A DNA stretch of 64,000 bases, from the NCBI GenBank assembly GCA_016195915.1, contig JACPYS010000023.1, positions 1 through 64,000 of the forward strand. The letters are read 5' to 3'. The position numbers and the translations under genes were made by a program. Origin of the DNA: Betaproteobacteria bacterium. Its GTDB lineage: Bacteria > Pseudomonadota > Gammaproteobacteria > Burkholderiales > SG8-39. The notes beneath the pieces are model-generated. The model did no database searches and was not told the DNA's origin. It saw only the letters and a list, made by a program, of their open reading frames with translations. This document shows positions 55,158 through 63,858 of the stretch, piece by piece; positions within the stretch are counted from its first letter, which is position 1, and each line of letters begins with the position of its first letter.

Positions 55158-56485
55158 CAGAAGTGTCCGGTTAAGAATCGAACAAACTCAGTTGGTTAGC
55201 GCCGATGGCTGTTTCCGGAGCTAGTGAATCGAGTCGCAAGGCGCGTGCAATCTCGGTTTTCTCGAAAACCGAGACCGAAAGAATCTGTAGCAGCGTGTAG
55301 AGCGAGGCATCGAGATGAAGCTCCTTCTTGACGATGGCGATGAGCACGTAGGTCGATACGGCGGACCAGATTTGCGTCTTTACGGCGTTCTCGCTGGTGC
55401 CGAGGAATTTCTTGATGCGCAGGTGCTGGTTGATCCACTTGAAGAACAACTCGACCTGCCATCTGCTCTTGTAAAGCGCAGCAATGGTCAACGGCGGCAG
55501 GAGCATGTTGTTGGTGAGGAACACCAAGGTCTTTCCAGAGCCGGGATCTTTGTAGCGGATGCGCCGCAAGTGCTCGGGATAGTCCTTGGCCACGTAGAAC
55601 CCATTCATGGCGATACGCTGATCGCACATCACACCCGTTGCTCTGTTTGTGACAATAGAGTAAACGCGCCTCGTATCCATGCCGCGCTTTGCTCGAGTGA
55701 CGAAGAAAGCGCGAGCTTGGTGCATCTGGTAGAGCCGGGCGAAGTCGAGGTAGCCGCGATCCATCAAGTAGAAAGCGCCTGCCTCGACCGGCAGGAAGTC
55801 GAGCACATTGATCTCGTGGAGCTTGCCATCGCTGATGTCGATGAAGGTCGGAATGGCGCCGCGCAAATCCAGCAGCGTATGCATCTTGACCGCGGCCTAG
55901 GTCGAGCGAAACGGTGCCCAGTCGAACAGGCTCAGGCAGAGATCGATCGTGGTGGCGTCGAGCGCGTAGACCGTGTTGGTCAAATCCAGCCCCAAGTCCT
56001 CGTCGCGGTAGAGCTTGCGGGCGCGGCGAATAAGAATTGCCGCCAGGTCGGACCATATGCGCCAGTCGCGCGATTCGTTGGCGTCGGCCAAGGTCGAGCG
56101 ATGAATCGCATGACGCAAGCCCATCGAATAGAGTTTGTTGGCGTTGGCGTTCAGCGTGACCTCGATGTCGCGCAGGCTCTCGCGCCAAGTCAATTGCGCA
56201 AACGCCATGACACGAAACTGCTCGGCGCAGGTCATGCGGCGCGCTCGCGCGTTGCCCGAATAGCGATCCACGATGCGCGCAAAACTCGTCCATGGGACAA
56301 ATTCCATGATCTGCGCGAAGAGCGTTTTGCCGACATTCATGGTTCTTCCCCCGGAGTCGTGACCCAAGGAAATTACACAAGAATGAAGAAATTCGATTCA
56401 AATCGGCACCAAATTAAATCGGCAGTAAGGCCGCGACACAATTGGCTTTTTGCAGAATCAACACCGTTTTAACCGGACACTACTG
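55158..56485 (-). mobile_element. IS4-family insertion sequence, about 1.33 kb
   Basis: Terminal inverted repeats are CAGAAGTGTCCGGTTAA at 55158-55174 and, reading inward on the minus strand, CAGTAGTGTCCGGTTAA at 56485-56469, which is 16 of 17 identical. The transposase fills the element on the minus strand. The flanks (CGTCGGT on the left, AAGGAAA on the right) share no target duplication, so one side was probably rearranged after insertion. Confidence 0.85.
55171..56340 (-). pseudogene. IS4-family transposase interrupted by an amber codon
   Basis: The gene would encode about 389 residues: MNVGKTLFAQIMEFVPWTSF, first catalytic Asp in YALDATTIDLCLSLF, second in GAFYLMDRGYLDFARLYQ, and Glu in SRWQVELFFKWINQHLRIKK. 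At 55897-55899 an in-frame TAG sits between DWAPFRST and AAVKMHTLLDLRG. The family usually has Lys there, so an AAG-to-TAG change is likely. The frame is clean on both sides. The stop TAA lies inside the left inverted repeat. Confidence 0.88.
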
Positions 56486-56524
56486 AAGGAAAATCAATCC
56501 GGGACCGCCCCGTCCCAAGGCTTT

Positions 56525-56665
56525 TCAAACATCGTCCAATTTGTAGGCATCCTCGAGCGACAAATACGGGGACCAACCGTCGTCTGTGCCGATGAGTTCA
56601 ACATCGACCTCTGCAACATACTTACCTTCATGAACCAGCTTTGTGAAGTGCCGGTTGTTCATCAT
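56525..56665 (-). pseudogene. Small conserved protein, truncated by an in-frame stop
   Basis: MMNNRHFTKLVHEGKYVAEV then DVELIGTDDGWSPYLSLEDA and YKLDDV match a small conserved protein I know only as hypothetical and that often lies beside DUF4258 genes. Family members normally continue 'REALRRGDL...'; here a TGA occurs where a CGA Arg codon would be, and the IS4 element follows 39 nt later. ATG at 56665 overlaps the preceding DUF4258 stop. Confidence 0.55.
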
Positions 56666-56778
56666 TTCCTTCTCTGCAAATCGTCCGTCCATCGTTCAGG
56701 ATCCGGCCTATACGCAGTAACGAGAACAGCTGGCCCGGAACGTGTTTCTGAATTCTCTTTGAAATTGCAGTAGAACAT
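56662..56778 (-). pseudogene. DUF4258 toxin-like protein, C-terminal remnant
   Basis: The piece PAVLVTAYRPDPERWTDDLQ, ending RRK, is the usual C-terminus of DUF4258 proteins, a RelE-like fold often in toxin-antitoxin pairs. Upstream in frame a TAG and unrelated residues replace the expected N-terminal half. Its stop codon overlaps the next small gene (TGATG). Confidence 0.55.
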
Positions 56779-56969
56779 TTGAAATGTGCGGCAGACGCCC
56801 GCTTGCCGGTAGGTGCCGATACCCTACCGGAGCAAGGACTGGGCGGTCGAGATCCACTACCTGCGGTCCGCGCCGCAAATGCCCTTATCTCTCTCTCGTG
56901 ACACCGGGTCGCCTGGCGCCGAGAAAAATCCATTGCGGTCGTTCGCTGCGAGAAGTTTTTCCGGCCACG

Positions 56970-57353
56970 CTAACCGGCGCGCGCCGTTCCTGCACGCGTC
57001 CGAGTCAAGCCTGTGGTCAAACCTCGCCGATTTCGCGCGCCGGAAAGCTCTTCCTTCACCACCTGACGCACTGCCTCGAGCATCGAGCGTTGATGGATAT
57101 GCGTGAAAAGCGCCTCATTGATCATGGACTGATAGTTCCCTCCGCCCGCGCGCTCGACTAAGGTGCGAAAGTATTCGAGCACATGGTTGTCCAGTCGGAT
57201 CGAAATTTTCGTTTTCCCGGGTTCCGGCTTGACGACCGGGCCACGCTTCGCGCGTGAAAAGTCGATATCGCGGTAAGGTTCAGCGGCGGCGGTTCTCACG
57301 CGGCGCGCCTTGAGATTCGCTGCCGCCTTGTCGGGATCCCACTCGCATCGCAC
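56970..57353 (-). CDS. BrnT-BrnA in-frame fusion: antitoxin with a residual toxin N-terminus
   Basis: The first 17 residues, MRCEWDPDKAAANLKAR, are the start of a BrnT toxin. They are fused in frame to a BrnA antitoxin: DIDFSRAKRGPVVKPEPGKT, ISIRLDNHVLEYFRTLVERA and GGGNYQSMINEALF. The rest of BrnT (about 75 residues with its catalytic site) is missing. The ribbon-helix-helix antitoxin could still be made from the BrnT start codon. The C-terminal 20 residues are Arg/Thr-rich and look random. Confidence 0.75.
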   Translation of the reverse strand: MRCEWDPDKAAANLKARRVRTAAAEPYRDIDFSRAKRGPVVKPEPGKTKISIRLDNHVLEYFRTLVERAGGGNYQSMINEALFTHIHQRSMLEAVRQVVKEELSGARNRRGLTTGLTRTRAGTARAG

Positions 57354-57661
57354 TCCTCAACTGTATAGACATTTGCATGCCGCCGCACGTTCCAACCAAC
57401 GCAACCACCGCTTGCAGGAAAGAAAACGACCAGCCCGTCGTAGATGCAACACCGCTACCGGAGACTTGACACGCACAACTGGCGCACAATAGCGGCTCGA
57501 TGAAGCGCGTCCTGCTCCTTCTGCCCGCCACCGGCTGCCGCAACGACGATTTTCTCCGCACTGCGTTCCGCCCATCGTTCACCGCGCTTCGATATCCGTC
57601 CCGAGCACGGGCCCGATGGCAGCAGCCGGTCGAACCCGCAAAGCGGAATTTCAGGTGGCCG
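57354..57661. other. 308-nt gap before the Bug-type receptor gene
   Basis: No gene is recognised. A TTGACA hexamer at 57466-57471 could be a -35 element for the following receptor, with no convincing -10 at standard spacing. The stretch before it looks like accessory-zone debris. Confidence 0.35.
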
Positions 57662-58624
57662 ATGAGAATACTTGTCACAGTGTTCCTGTTCCTGTCCGGA
57701 TGCGCGGCGGCGATGGCGCAATCCTATCCGGGCAAGCCGATACGCCTGATCGTCGGGTTTGCGCCGGGCGGCGCCGCCGACATCATTTCGCGCGCGATGA
57801 GCGAGCCGTTGGGACGCGCGCTCGGTCAAAGCATCATCGTCGAGAACAAGCCCGGCGCCGGTTCGAGCATCGCCGCCGATTTCGTTTCCAAATCGTCTCC
57901 CGACGGCTACATCATCCTGATCGCGAGCCAGAGCGGCATGATCGTGAATCCGTTGATCAACAGAAACGTAACCTACAACGCGGAAAAGGATTTTGCGCCG
58001 ATCACCCAGGTCACCAGCTCACCCCTGGTGGTCGCGGTCAATCCAGCGCTTCCCGTACGATCCGTCCGGGAACTCATCGCCGAGGCGAAAAAGGCGCCGG
58101 GCAAGCTCAACTTCTCTACCTCGGGCAACGGCTCGTTGCCGCACCTCGCCACGGTGATGTTCAACGCGCTCGCCGGGGTCGAAATGGTTCACGTTCCTTA
58201 CAAGAGCGGCGGTTTGTCGGTGCAGTCGGTTCTCGCGGGCGACACGCAGGTTACGTTTGCGACCGCGCCGTCGGTGATGCCCCTGGTGCAGGCACGGCGG
58301 TTGCGCGGGCTGGCGGTGACGACCCGTGCGCGCTCGGCGCTCGTCGCGGATCTCCCCGGGATGGAAGAGGCCGGCCTCGCCGAATACGATGTTTCGATCT
58401 GGTACGGCTTTTTCGCTCCACCCGCGACGCCGCGCGAGGTGGTAAAGCGGCTGTTCGACTCGACCACGCTTGCGCTGCAGGATCCCAGGCTGCGGCAGAT
58501 CCTTGCGCAGGATGGCACCGAAGCCGTCGCCTCGCGCTCGCCGGAAGATTTCGCGGCATTTCTGCGCGAGAACGCGACAGTCACTGCGCGCATGATCCGC
58601 GAGTCCGGGGCGAAGTTTGATTGA
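57662..58624 (+). CDS. Bug/TctC-family periplasmic solute receptor
   Basis: A 320-residue tripartite tricarboxylate transporter receptor. It has a signal peptide (MRILVTVFLFLSGCAAAMAQ), the family opening YPGKPIRLIVGFAPGGAAD and VENKPGAGSSIAADFVSKS. The pocket loops are TSGNGSLPHLATVMFNALAG and HVPYKSGG. The expanded Bug family is typical of Burkholderiales, where receptors are often orphan as here. The ATG at 57662 is chosen because the 54 residues upstream in frame lack family similarity and precede the signal peptide. Confidence 0.9.
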   Translation: MRILVTVFLFLSGCAAAMAQSYPGKPIRLIVGFAPGGAADIISRAMSEPLGRALGQSIIVENKPGAGSSIAADFVSKSSPDGYIILIASQSGMIVNPLINRNVTYNAEKDFAPITQVTSSPLVVAVNPALPVRSVRELIAEAKKAPGKLNFSTSGNGSLPHLATVMFNALAGVEMVHVPYKSGGLSVQSVLAGDTQVTFATAPSVMPLVQARRLRGLAVTTRARSALVADLPGMEEAGLAEYDVSIWYGFFAPPATPREVVKRLFDSTTLALQDPRLRQILAQDGTEAVASRSPEDFAAFLRENATVTARMIRESGAKFD

Positions 58625-58642
58625 TTCCCGGCCAGACGGATC

Positions 58643-59272
58643 GTGAAACTCAAACCGCGGGACCTGGAAAAGATCGCCGATCTCACGCTCGGGCATTACA
58701 ACCGGAGCGCCGGCGATTTCTGGCAAGGCACGCGCGATCACGACGTGCGCCAGAATATCGAAGCGCTGCTCAAACACATCGAAGGCAGTCCGCCCTTCGC
58801 GATACTCGATTTCGGTTGCGGGCCGGGGCGCGACCTGAAGGTGTTTTCCGCACTCGGCCACCTCGCGATCGGTTTGGAAGGCGCCGAGCGCTTCGCCGGC
58901 ATGGCGCGCGCCTACAGCGGCTGCGAAGTGTGGCAGCAGGACTTCCTCAAGCTCGACCTGCCGGACGGGCATTTCGACGGCGTGTTCGCCAACGCGGCGC
59001 TGTTTCACGTGCCCGCGCAGGAGTTGCCGCGTGTGTTACTTGAATTGCGCGCCACCCTGAAACCGCGCGGAGTGTTGTTTGCCTCGAACCCGCGCGGCCG
59101 CAACGAAGAAGGCTGGAACGGCGGGCGCTACGGCGTGTACCACGACCTCGAAACCTGGCGACGTTACCTGTCAGCGGCCGGGTTCGAGGAACTGGCCCAC
59201 TACTATCGTCCGCCCGGCGTGCCGCGCGAACAACAGCCGTGGCTTGCCAGCGTCTGGCGCAGGGCGGCTTGA
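58643..59272 (+). CDS. Class I SAM-dependent methyltransferase
   Basis: A 209-residue methyltransferase with the SAM motif FAILDFGCGPGRDLKVFSAL and motif II/III DGVFANAALFHVPAQELPRV. GTG at 58643 is the start, 18 nt after the receptor gene. The substrate is unknown. The family is close to ubiquinone/menaquinone-type and trans-aconitate-like methyltransferases, but sequence alone does not decide. Confidence 0.8.
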   Translation: MKLKPRDLEKIADLTLGHYNRSAGDFWQGTRDHDVRQNIEALLKHIEGSPPFAILDFGCGPGRDLKVFSALGHLAIGLEGAERFAGMARAYSGCEVWQQDFLKLDLPDGHFDGVFANAALFHVPAQELPRVLLELRATLKPRGVLFASNPRGRNEEGWNGGRYGVYHDLETWRRYLSAAGFEELAHYYRPPGVPREQQPWLASVWRRAA

Positions 59273-59460
59273 TCGGATTCGCCGCGTGCCCTTGATCGAC
59301 TCTCGACACCGCCAGCCGCGCCAGGATCACCGCTGGAATCGGGTACTGTCATCAGCACGGAGTGCGGAAACGTCAAGCCCCGGGCCGATGGGTTGGCTTT
59401 GCACGTCGGGACCGGACTGCGTAAGATGGCTTGATGAATTTGACTAAAGCCGACTGCATC

Positions 59461-59586
59461 ATGGACACGCGTGTTGTCACCAGCCATCTGCTCGCCGACG
59501 TGGACGCGAAGCGCATGATCGATCACGCCGGGATCGAAGCCTGGGTTGACCGGTTGGCGAAGCCGAGGCGCGCGCGCCGCCACTAG
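59461..59586 (+). pseudogene. Ribbon-helix-helix antitoxin with its middle deleted
   Basis: The 41-residue product opens MDTRVVTSHLL and continues ADVDAKRMIDHAGIEAWVDR. In intact StbD/ParD-like antitoxins 'MDTRVVTAHLP' and 'ALADVDAGRVIDH..V.AW' are the two ends of a protein of about 85 residues. Roughly 43 codons between them have been removed in frame, including most of the ribbon-helix-helix domain. It lies 2 nt before the matching broken toxin. Confidence 0.65.
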
Positions 59587-59588
59587 CC

Positions 59589-59730
59589 GTGGCGTTGCGC
59601 TGGACCAGCAGGGCGCATTCGGAGCGTGAGGTACGGCGCAGGCATCGTCGGAGACTGCGAGATCCGGTACGAATTGACCGGGACCGACGTCTTCATGCTT
59701 CGCATTGTTCACAACCGCGAGGACCGGTAG
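59589..59730 (+). pseudogene. RelE/ParE toxin with internal deletion and frameshift
   Basis: GTG at 59589 begins VALRWTSRAHSE, the normal N-terminus of this toxin group, then jumps to REVRR. A one-base shift then leads to IVGDCEIRYELTGTDVFMLR and IVHNREDR, the normal C-terminus. About 50 central residues are missing. The stop is 3 nt before zapE. Antitoxin and toxin both lost their middles but kept both ends. Confidence 0.65.
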
Positions 59731-59733
59731 AGG

Positions 59734-60882
59734 ATGCTTGATGGCACGTTCGCGCGCGAAGCCCATGGATCCGGGGAGTCCACCCGACCCGGCGTCGTAT
59801 TCCTTTACCAGCAAAGCCTGGAAAAACGCGGCTTCGTATCGGATGCATCCCAGTGGCGCGCGGTGGAGCGGCTGCAGCGGCTTTACGAGGAGTGGACTGC
59901 GTACAAGGCGCGCCGCGACACCGCGCTCAAGCGCCTGCTGGTCAAGCCGCCGCCGCCCAAGGGCGTGTATCTCTGGGGCGGAGTGGGGCGGGGAAAAAGC
60001 TTCCTGATGGACGCTTTCTACCGCTGCGTGCCGCTGGTGCGCAAGCGACGGGTTCACTTCCACCACTTCATGCGCGAGATCCACCGTGAGCTCGACGCTT
60101 TGAAGGGCGTCGAGGATCCGATTGCGGCGCTGGCAGAGCAGACCCGCAAGCGCTATCGGCTGATCTGCTTCGACGAATTCCACGTCTCGGACATCGCAGA
60201 TGCGATGATCCTGGGCCGGTACCTGGAACAGGTGATCGTGCGCGGCGTGGAATTCGTGATGACTTCGAATGACCACCCCGACCGGCTCTATGCCAACGGC
60301 CTGCAGCGCGCGCGCTTCCTGCCCGCGATCGAAGTCATCAAGTCGCGGCTCGACGTCATCGAGGTCGACAACGGCGTCGACTACCGCCGCCGCGCAATGG
60401 AGCAGGTGCAGGTGTATCACTCGCCGCTCGGCCCCGCGGCGGACCGCGCGCTCGGATCCGTGTTCGCCGATCTCGCCGACGTCGTGGAGGAGCACCATCC
60501 GCTCGACGTCGAGGGCCGCGAGATCCCGTATGTCAAGCGCGCGGGTGGCCTGGTGTGGTTCGATTTCGCGGCGCTGTGCGGCGGGATTCGTTCGTATACC
60601 GATTATGTCGACCTGGCGGTGCGCTTTCATACGGTCATCCTGTCGAACATTCCGCGCATGGGGCCGTCGAACGCGGATGCCGCGCGCCGTTTTACCTGGC
60701 TGCTGGATGTGTTCTACGATGAGCGGGTAAAGCTGCTGTGCTCGGCGGATACTGCGCCGGAGGCGTTGTTTGTCGACGGTGGCGGTGCGAAAACCGCGGC
60801 GGCGGAATGCCAGCGTTCGGTCAGCCGCCTGATCGAAATGCAGGGCGCCGCATATCTGCAAAGCGAAAGAACCAGGCGTTAG
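59734..60882 (+). CDS. Cell division ATPase ZapE (AFG1-like)
   Basis: A 382-residue P-loop ATPase. Walker A is VYLWGGVGRGKSFLMDAFYR, Walker B RLICFDEFHVSDIADAMILG, and TSNDHPDRLYANGLQRARFL carries the sensor/arginine region. ZapE destabilises Z-rings late in division, under stress or low oxygen. Its start lies directly after a broken toxin gene. ATG at 59734 gives the usual length. Confidence 0.92.
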   Translation: MLDGTFAREAHGSGESTRPGVVFLYQQSLEKRGFVSDASQWRAVERLQRLYEEWTAYKARRDTALKRLLVKPPPPKGVYLWGGVGRGKSFLMDAFYRCVPLVRKRRVHFHHFMREIHRELDALKGVEDPIAALAEQTRKRYRLICFDEFHVSDIADAMILGRYLEQVIVRGVEFVMTSNDHPDRLYANGLQRARFLPAIEVIKSRLDVIEVDNGVDYRRRAMEQVQVYHSPLGPAADRALGSVFADLADVVEEHHPLDVEGREIPYVKRAGGLVWFDFAALCGGIRSYTDYVDLAVRFHTVILSNIPRMGPSNADAARRFTWLLDVFYDERVKLLCSADTAPEALFVDGGGAKTAAAECQRSVSRLIEMQGAAYLQSERTRR

Positions 60883-60901
60883 AATTCTCAAGGGGAGATG
60901 C

Positions 60902-61897
60902 ATGGAAAAGTTCAAGGCGTACAGAATCACCCAGGTCGACAAGAGCGTGCAGGCAGCCTTCGTCGAATGCACGCTGGACGATCTCGACCCCGGCGAAGTG
61001 GTGGTGCGCGTCGCGTACTCCGACATCAACTTCAAGGACGCGCTCGCCTCGACGGGCAAGGGGCGCATTCTGCGGCGCGCGTCGTGTATCGGCGGCATCG
61101 ACCTGTCGGGCACCGTTATTTCCTCGTCGGATGCGCGCTTTGCCAAGGGGGACGCAGTGCTGGCGGTCGGTCACGACCTCGGGGTGGCGCACCATGGCGG
61201 TTATGCCGAGTACGCCCGGATTCCGGCGAACTGGGCGGTTAAGCTGCCGCAGGGCATGACGCTATGGGAGGCCATGGCCTTCGGAACGGCCGGCTACACC
61301 GCTGGCCTCGCGATCGTGCGTATGGAGCACAACGGACTGAAACCCGCGAACGGGCCGGTCGTGGTCGATGGTGCCACGGGCGGGGTGGGCTCGATTGCGG
61401 TCGCCGCGCTGGCGCGGCTCGGCTACGAGGTGGTGGCGCTTACAGGCAAGGAGGGCGAGGCGGCTTATCTGAAGAAGATCGGCGCGAAGGAAGTGATGTT
61501 GCGCTCGAGCATCGACCTGGCGAAGATCAAGTCGCTCGACAAGGCGACCTGGGCCGGCGCAGTGGACAACCTTGGCGGCGAGATGCTCGCGTGGATGGCG
61601 AGCACGATGAAGTTCAACGGCGTGATCGCGTCGATCGGTCTTGCGGCAAGCCCGAACCTGAACACCACGGTGATGCCTTTCATCCTGCGCGGAGTGAGCC
61701 TGCTCGGCATCAATTCCACCGATTGCGCGTCGCCTGAACTCGAGCGTGAAGTTTGGCGCAGGCTCGCGACCGACATGCGCCCGCCCATGCTCAAGGAAAT
61801 CGCGAAAACCATTGCCTTTGAGCAATTGCCGGGGGCGTTCGACGCCTTCATGCGGGCGAAAGTCACCGGGCGGGTGGTGGTGGATCTGGCTGCGTAA
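60902..61897 (+). CDS. Acrylyl-CoA reductase AcuI/YhdH-like
   Basis: A 331-residue zinc-free medium-chain dehydrogenase. The NADPH fold is PVVVDGATGGVGSIAVAALA. The opening FKAYRITQVDKSVQAAFVEC, and SDINFKDALASTGKGRILRR, are typical of YhdH/AcuI. It reduces acryloyl-CoA to propionyl-CoA. Coupled to prpE 56 nt downstream, it suggests handling of acrylate/propionate. An AGGGGAG site precedes the ATG. Confidence 0.9.
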   Translation: MEKFKAYRITQVDKSVQAAFVECTLDDLDPGEVVVRVAYSDINFKDALASTGKGRILRRASCIGGIDLSGTVISSSDARFAKGDAVLAVGHDLGVAHHGGYAEYARIPANWAVKLPQGMTLWEAMAFGTAGYTAGLAIVRMEHNGLKPANGPVVVDGATGGVGSIAVAALARLGYEVVALTGKEGEAAYLKKIGAKEVMLRSSIDLAKIKSLDKATWAGAVDNLGGEMLAWMASTMKFNGVIASIGLAASPNLNTTVMPFILRGVSLLGINSTDCASPELEREVWRRLATDMRPPMLKEIAKTIAFEQLPGAFDAFMRAKVTGRVVVDLAA

Positions 61898-61953
61898 GCG
61901 CAGCGTAAGCCGGACAGGGTAGAAATCTGCGACGTCAGCCGAGAGGGGAAATC

Positions 61954-63852
61954 ATGGGCGCACTGCAGGACTTCCATCGCCGTTCCATCCACGAGCGCGA
62001 TGCATTCTGGACCGAACAGTCGAAGCTGATCCACTGGAACAAGCCGTTCGCGCAGGTGCTCGATTACTCGCGGCCGCCGTTTGCCAGGTGGTTCGTCGGC
62101 GGCGAGACCAATCTGTGCCACAACGCGATCGACCGGCATCTCGAGGCGCGCGCCGGCCAGAAGGCGCTGGTGTGGATCTCCACCGAAGTCGACAAGACCG
62201 TCGAGTACACCTATGGGCAGTTGCACGCCGAGGTGCAGCGCACTGCCGCGATGATGCAATCGCTCGGAGTGGGCCGGGGCGATCGCGTGATCATCTACAT
62301 GCCGATGATCCCGGAGGCGGCGTTCGCGATGCTGGCCTGCGCACGCATCGGAGCGATTCATTCCGTGGTATTCGGTGGTTTTGCCGCAGCGAGCCTGGCG
62401 GCGCGCATCGACGATGCCAGACCGAAGCTCATGATCACCGCGGATGGCGGCAGCCGCATGGGAAAGGCTGTGCTCTACAAGTCGCTGGTGGATGAATCGA
62501 TCAAGCTTGCCAAGTTTCCGCCGGGTAAGGTCCTCATTTTCAAGCGCGGGCTCGATGCCCGGATGCCGGTGGTCGCCGGCCGCGACGTGGATTGGGCCGA
62601 ACTGGCGCCGAAGCACTTGGGCGCACAGGTGCCCTGTGCGTGGCTGGAATCGAACGAACCCTCGTACATCCTGTACACCTCCGGCACGACCGGTAGACCG
62701 AAGGGCGTACAGCGCGATGTCGGCGGCCACGCGGTTTCGCTTGCGGCCTCGATGAAGTACATCTATTGCGGAAATGCCGGTGAAACGATGTTCACGACCT
62801 CGGACATCGGCTGGGTGGTGGGCCACTCCTACATCATCTACGCGCCGTTGATCGCGGGCATGACGACCATCATGTACGAGGGTGTGCCGATCCGGCCCGA
62901 CGCGGGCGTGTGGTGGAAGATCGTGCAGGACTACAAGGTCAGCGTGATGTTCTCCGCGCCGACGGCGATCCGGGTGCTCAAAAAACATGATCCCGCGTAC
63001 CTCAAGAAGTACGACGTATCGTCGCTGCGCCACCTGTTTCTGGCCGGCGAGCCGCTCGACGAGCCTACGCACGTGTGGATACAGACCGAACTCGGCCGGC
63101 CCGTGATCGACCACTACTGGCAGACCGAGAGCGGCTGGCCGATCCTCTCGGCCATGCCGGGTGTGGAGAAGACACACGTCAAGTTCGGCAGCCCGAGCTT
63201 TCCCTGCTACGGCTATGACCTCAAGCTGCTGCGTGAAGCCGACGCAAGCGACGCCGGCCCGGACGAGAAAGCGGTGGTGGTCGTCGTTCCGCCACTGCCG
63301 CCGGGCAATCTGGCCACCGTGTGGGGTGACGACGAGCGTTTCGTGAAAACCTACTTCAACACCTTCTCGAAGAAACTGGTGTACGCGACCTTCGACTGGG
63401 GCATCCGCGACAAGGACGGCTACTACTTCATCCTCGGACGGACCGATGACGTGATCAACGTCGCCGGACACCGCCTCGGCACGCGGGAAATCGAGGAGGC
63501 GGTGAATATGCACTCGAACATCGCCGAGTGCGCCGTGGTCGGCGTGGCCGATGCCCTGAAGGGCCAGATGCCGCTCGCGTTCGCAGTAGCCAAGGACCCG
63601 TCCAGGCTCGGCACGCCCGAGGGACGCAAGGCGTTCGAAAAGGAGATCATGGACACCGTGGACAAGCAGCTCGGCGCGATCGGGCGGCCCAAGGCGGTGC
63701 ACTTCGTCACCCTGCTTCCCAAGACGCGCTCGGGCAAGACGCTGCGCCGCGCGATCCAGGCGCTCGCCGAAGGACGCGATCCGGGCGACCTCACCACCAT
63801 CGAGGATCCGGGCGCGCTCCAGCAGCTCAAGTCCGCCCTCGCGGGCGGCTGA
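61954..63852 (+). CDS. Propionate-CoA ligase PrpE
   Basis: A 632-residue acyl-adenylate-forming ligase of the acetyl/propionyl-CoA synthetase family. AMP-binding motif YILYTSGTTGRPKGVQRD, core GRTDDVINVAGHRLGTREIE, and the C-terminal PKTRSGKTLRRAIQALAEG with the catalytic, acetylatable Lys. The N-terminal DFHRRSIHERDAFWTEQSKL resembles PrpE rather than Acs. The ATG at 61954 is preceded by a GAGAGGGGA site. Confidence 0.92.
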   Translation: MGALQDFHRRSIHERDAFWTEQSKLIHWNKPFAQVLDYSRPPFARWFVGGETNLCHNAIDRHLEARAGQKALVWISTEVDKTVEYTYGQLHAEVQRTAAMMQSLGVGRGDRVIIYMPMIPEAAFAMLACARIGAIHSVVFGGFAAASLAARIDDARPKLMITADGGSRMGKAVLYKSLVDESIKLAKFPPGKVLIFKRGLDARMPVVAGRDVDWAELAPKHLGAQVPCAWLESNEPSYILYTSGTTGRPKGVQRDVGGHAVSLAASMKYIYCGNAGETMFTTSDIGWVVGHSYIIYAPLIAGMTTIMYEGVPIRPDAGVWWKIVQDYKVSVMFSAPTAIRVLKKHDPAYLKKYDVSSLRHLFLAGEPLDEPTHVWIQTELGRPVIDHYWQTESGWPILSAMPGVEKTHVKFGSPSFPCYGYDLKLLREADASDAGPDEKAVVVVVPPLPPGNLATVWGDDERFVKTYFNTFSKKLVYATFDWGIRDKDGYYFILGRTDDVINVAGHRLGTREIEEAVNMHSNIAECAVVGVADALKGQMPLAFAVAKDPSRLGTPEGRKAFEKEIMDTVDKQLGAIGRPKAVHFVTLLPKTRSGKTLRRAIQALAEGRDPGDLTTIEDPGALQQLKSALAGG

Positions 63853-63858
63853 CGCGCG

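Noticed and set aside
55148-56495. Target-site duplication flanking the IS4 element
   Set aside because: The 10-12 bases on each side share no matching direct repeat, so no duplication is claimed.
61465-63702. 745-codon minus-strand frame over acuI and prpE
   Set aside because: No recognisable domain, and it runs across two certain genes on the other strand.
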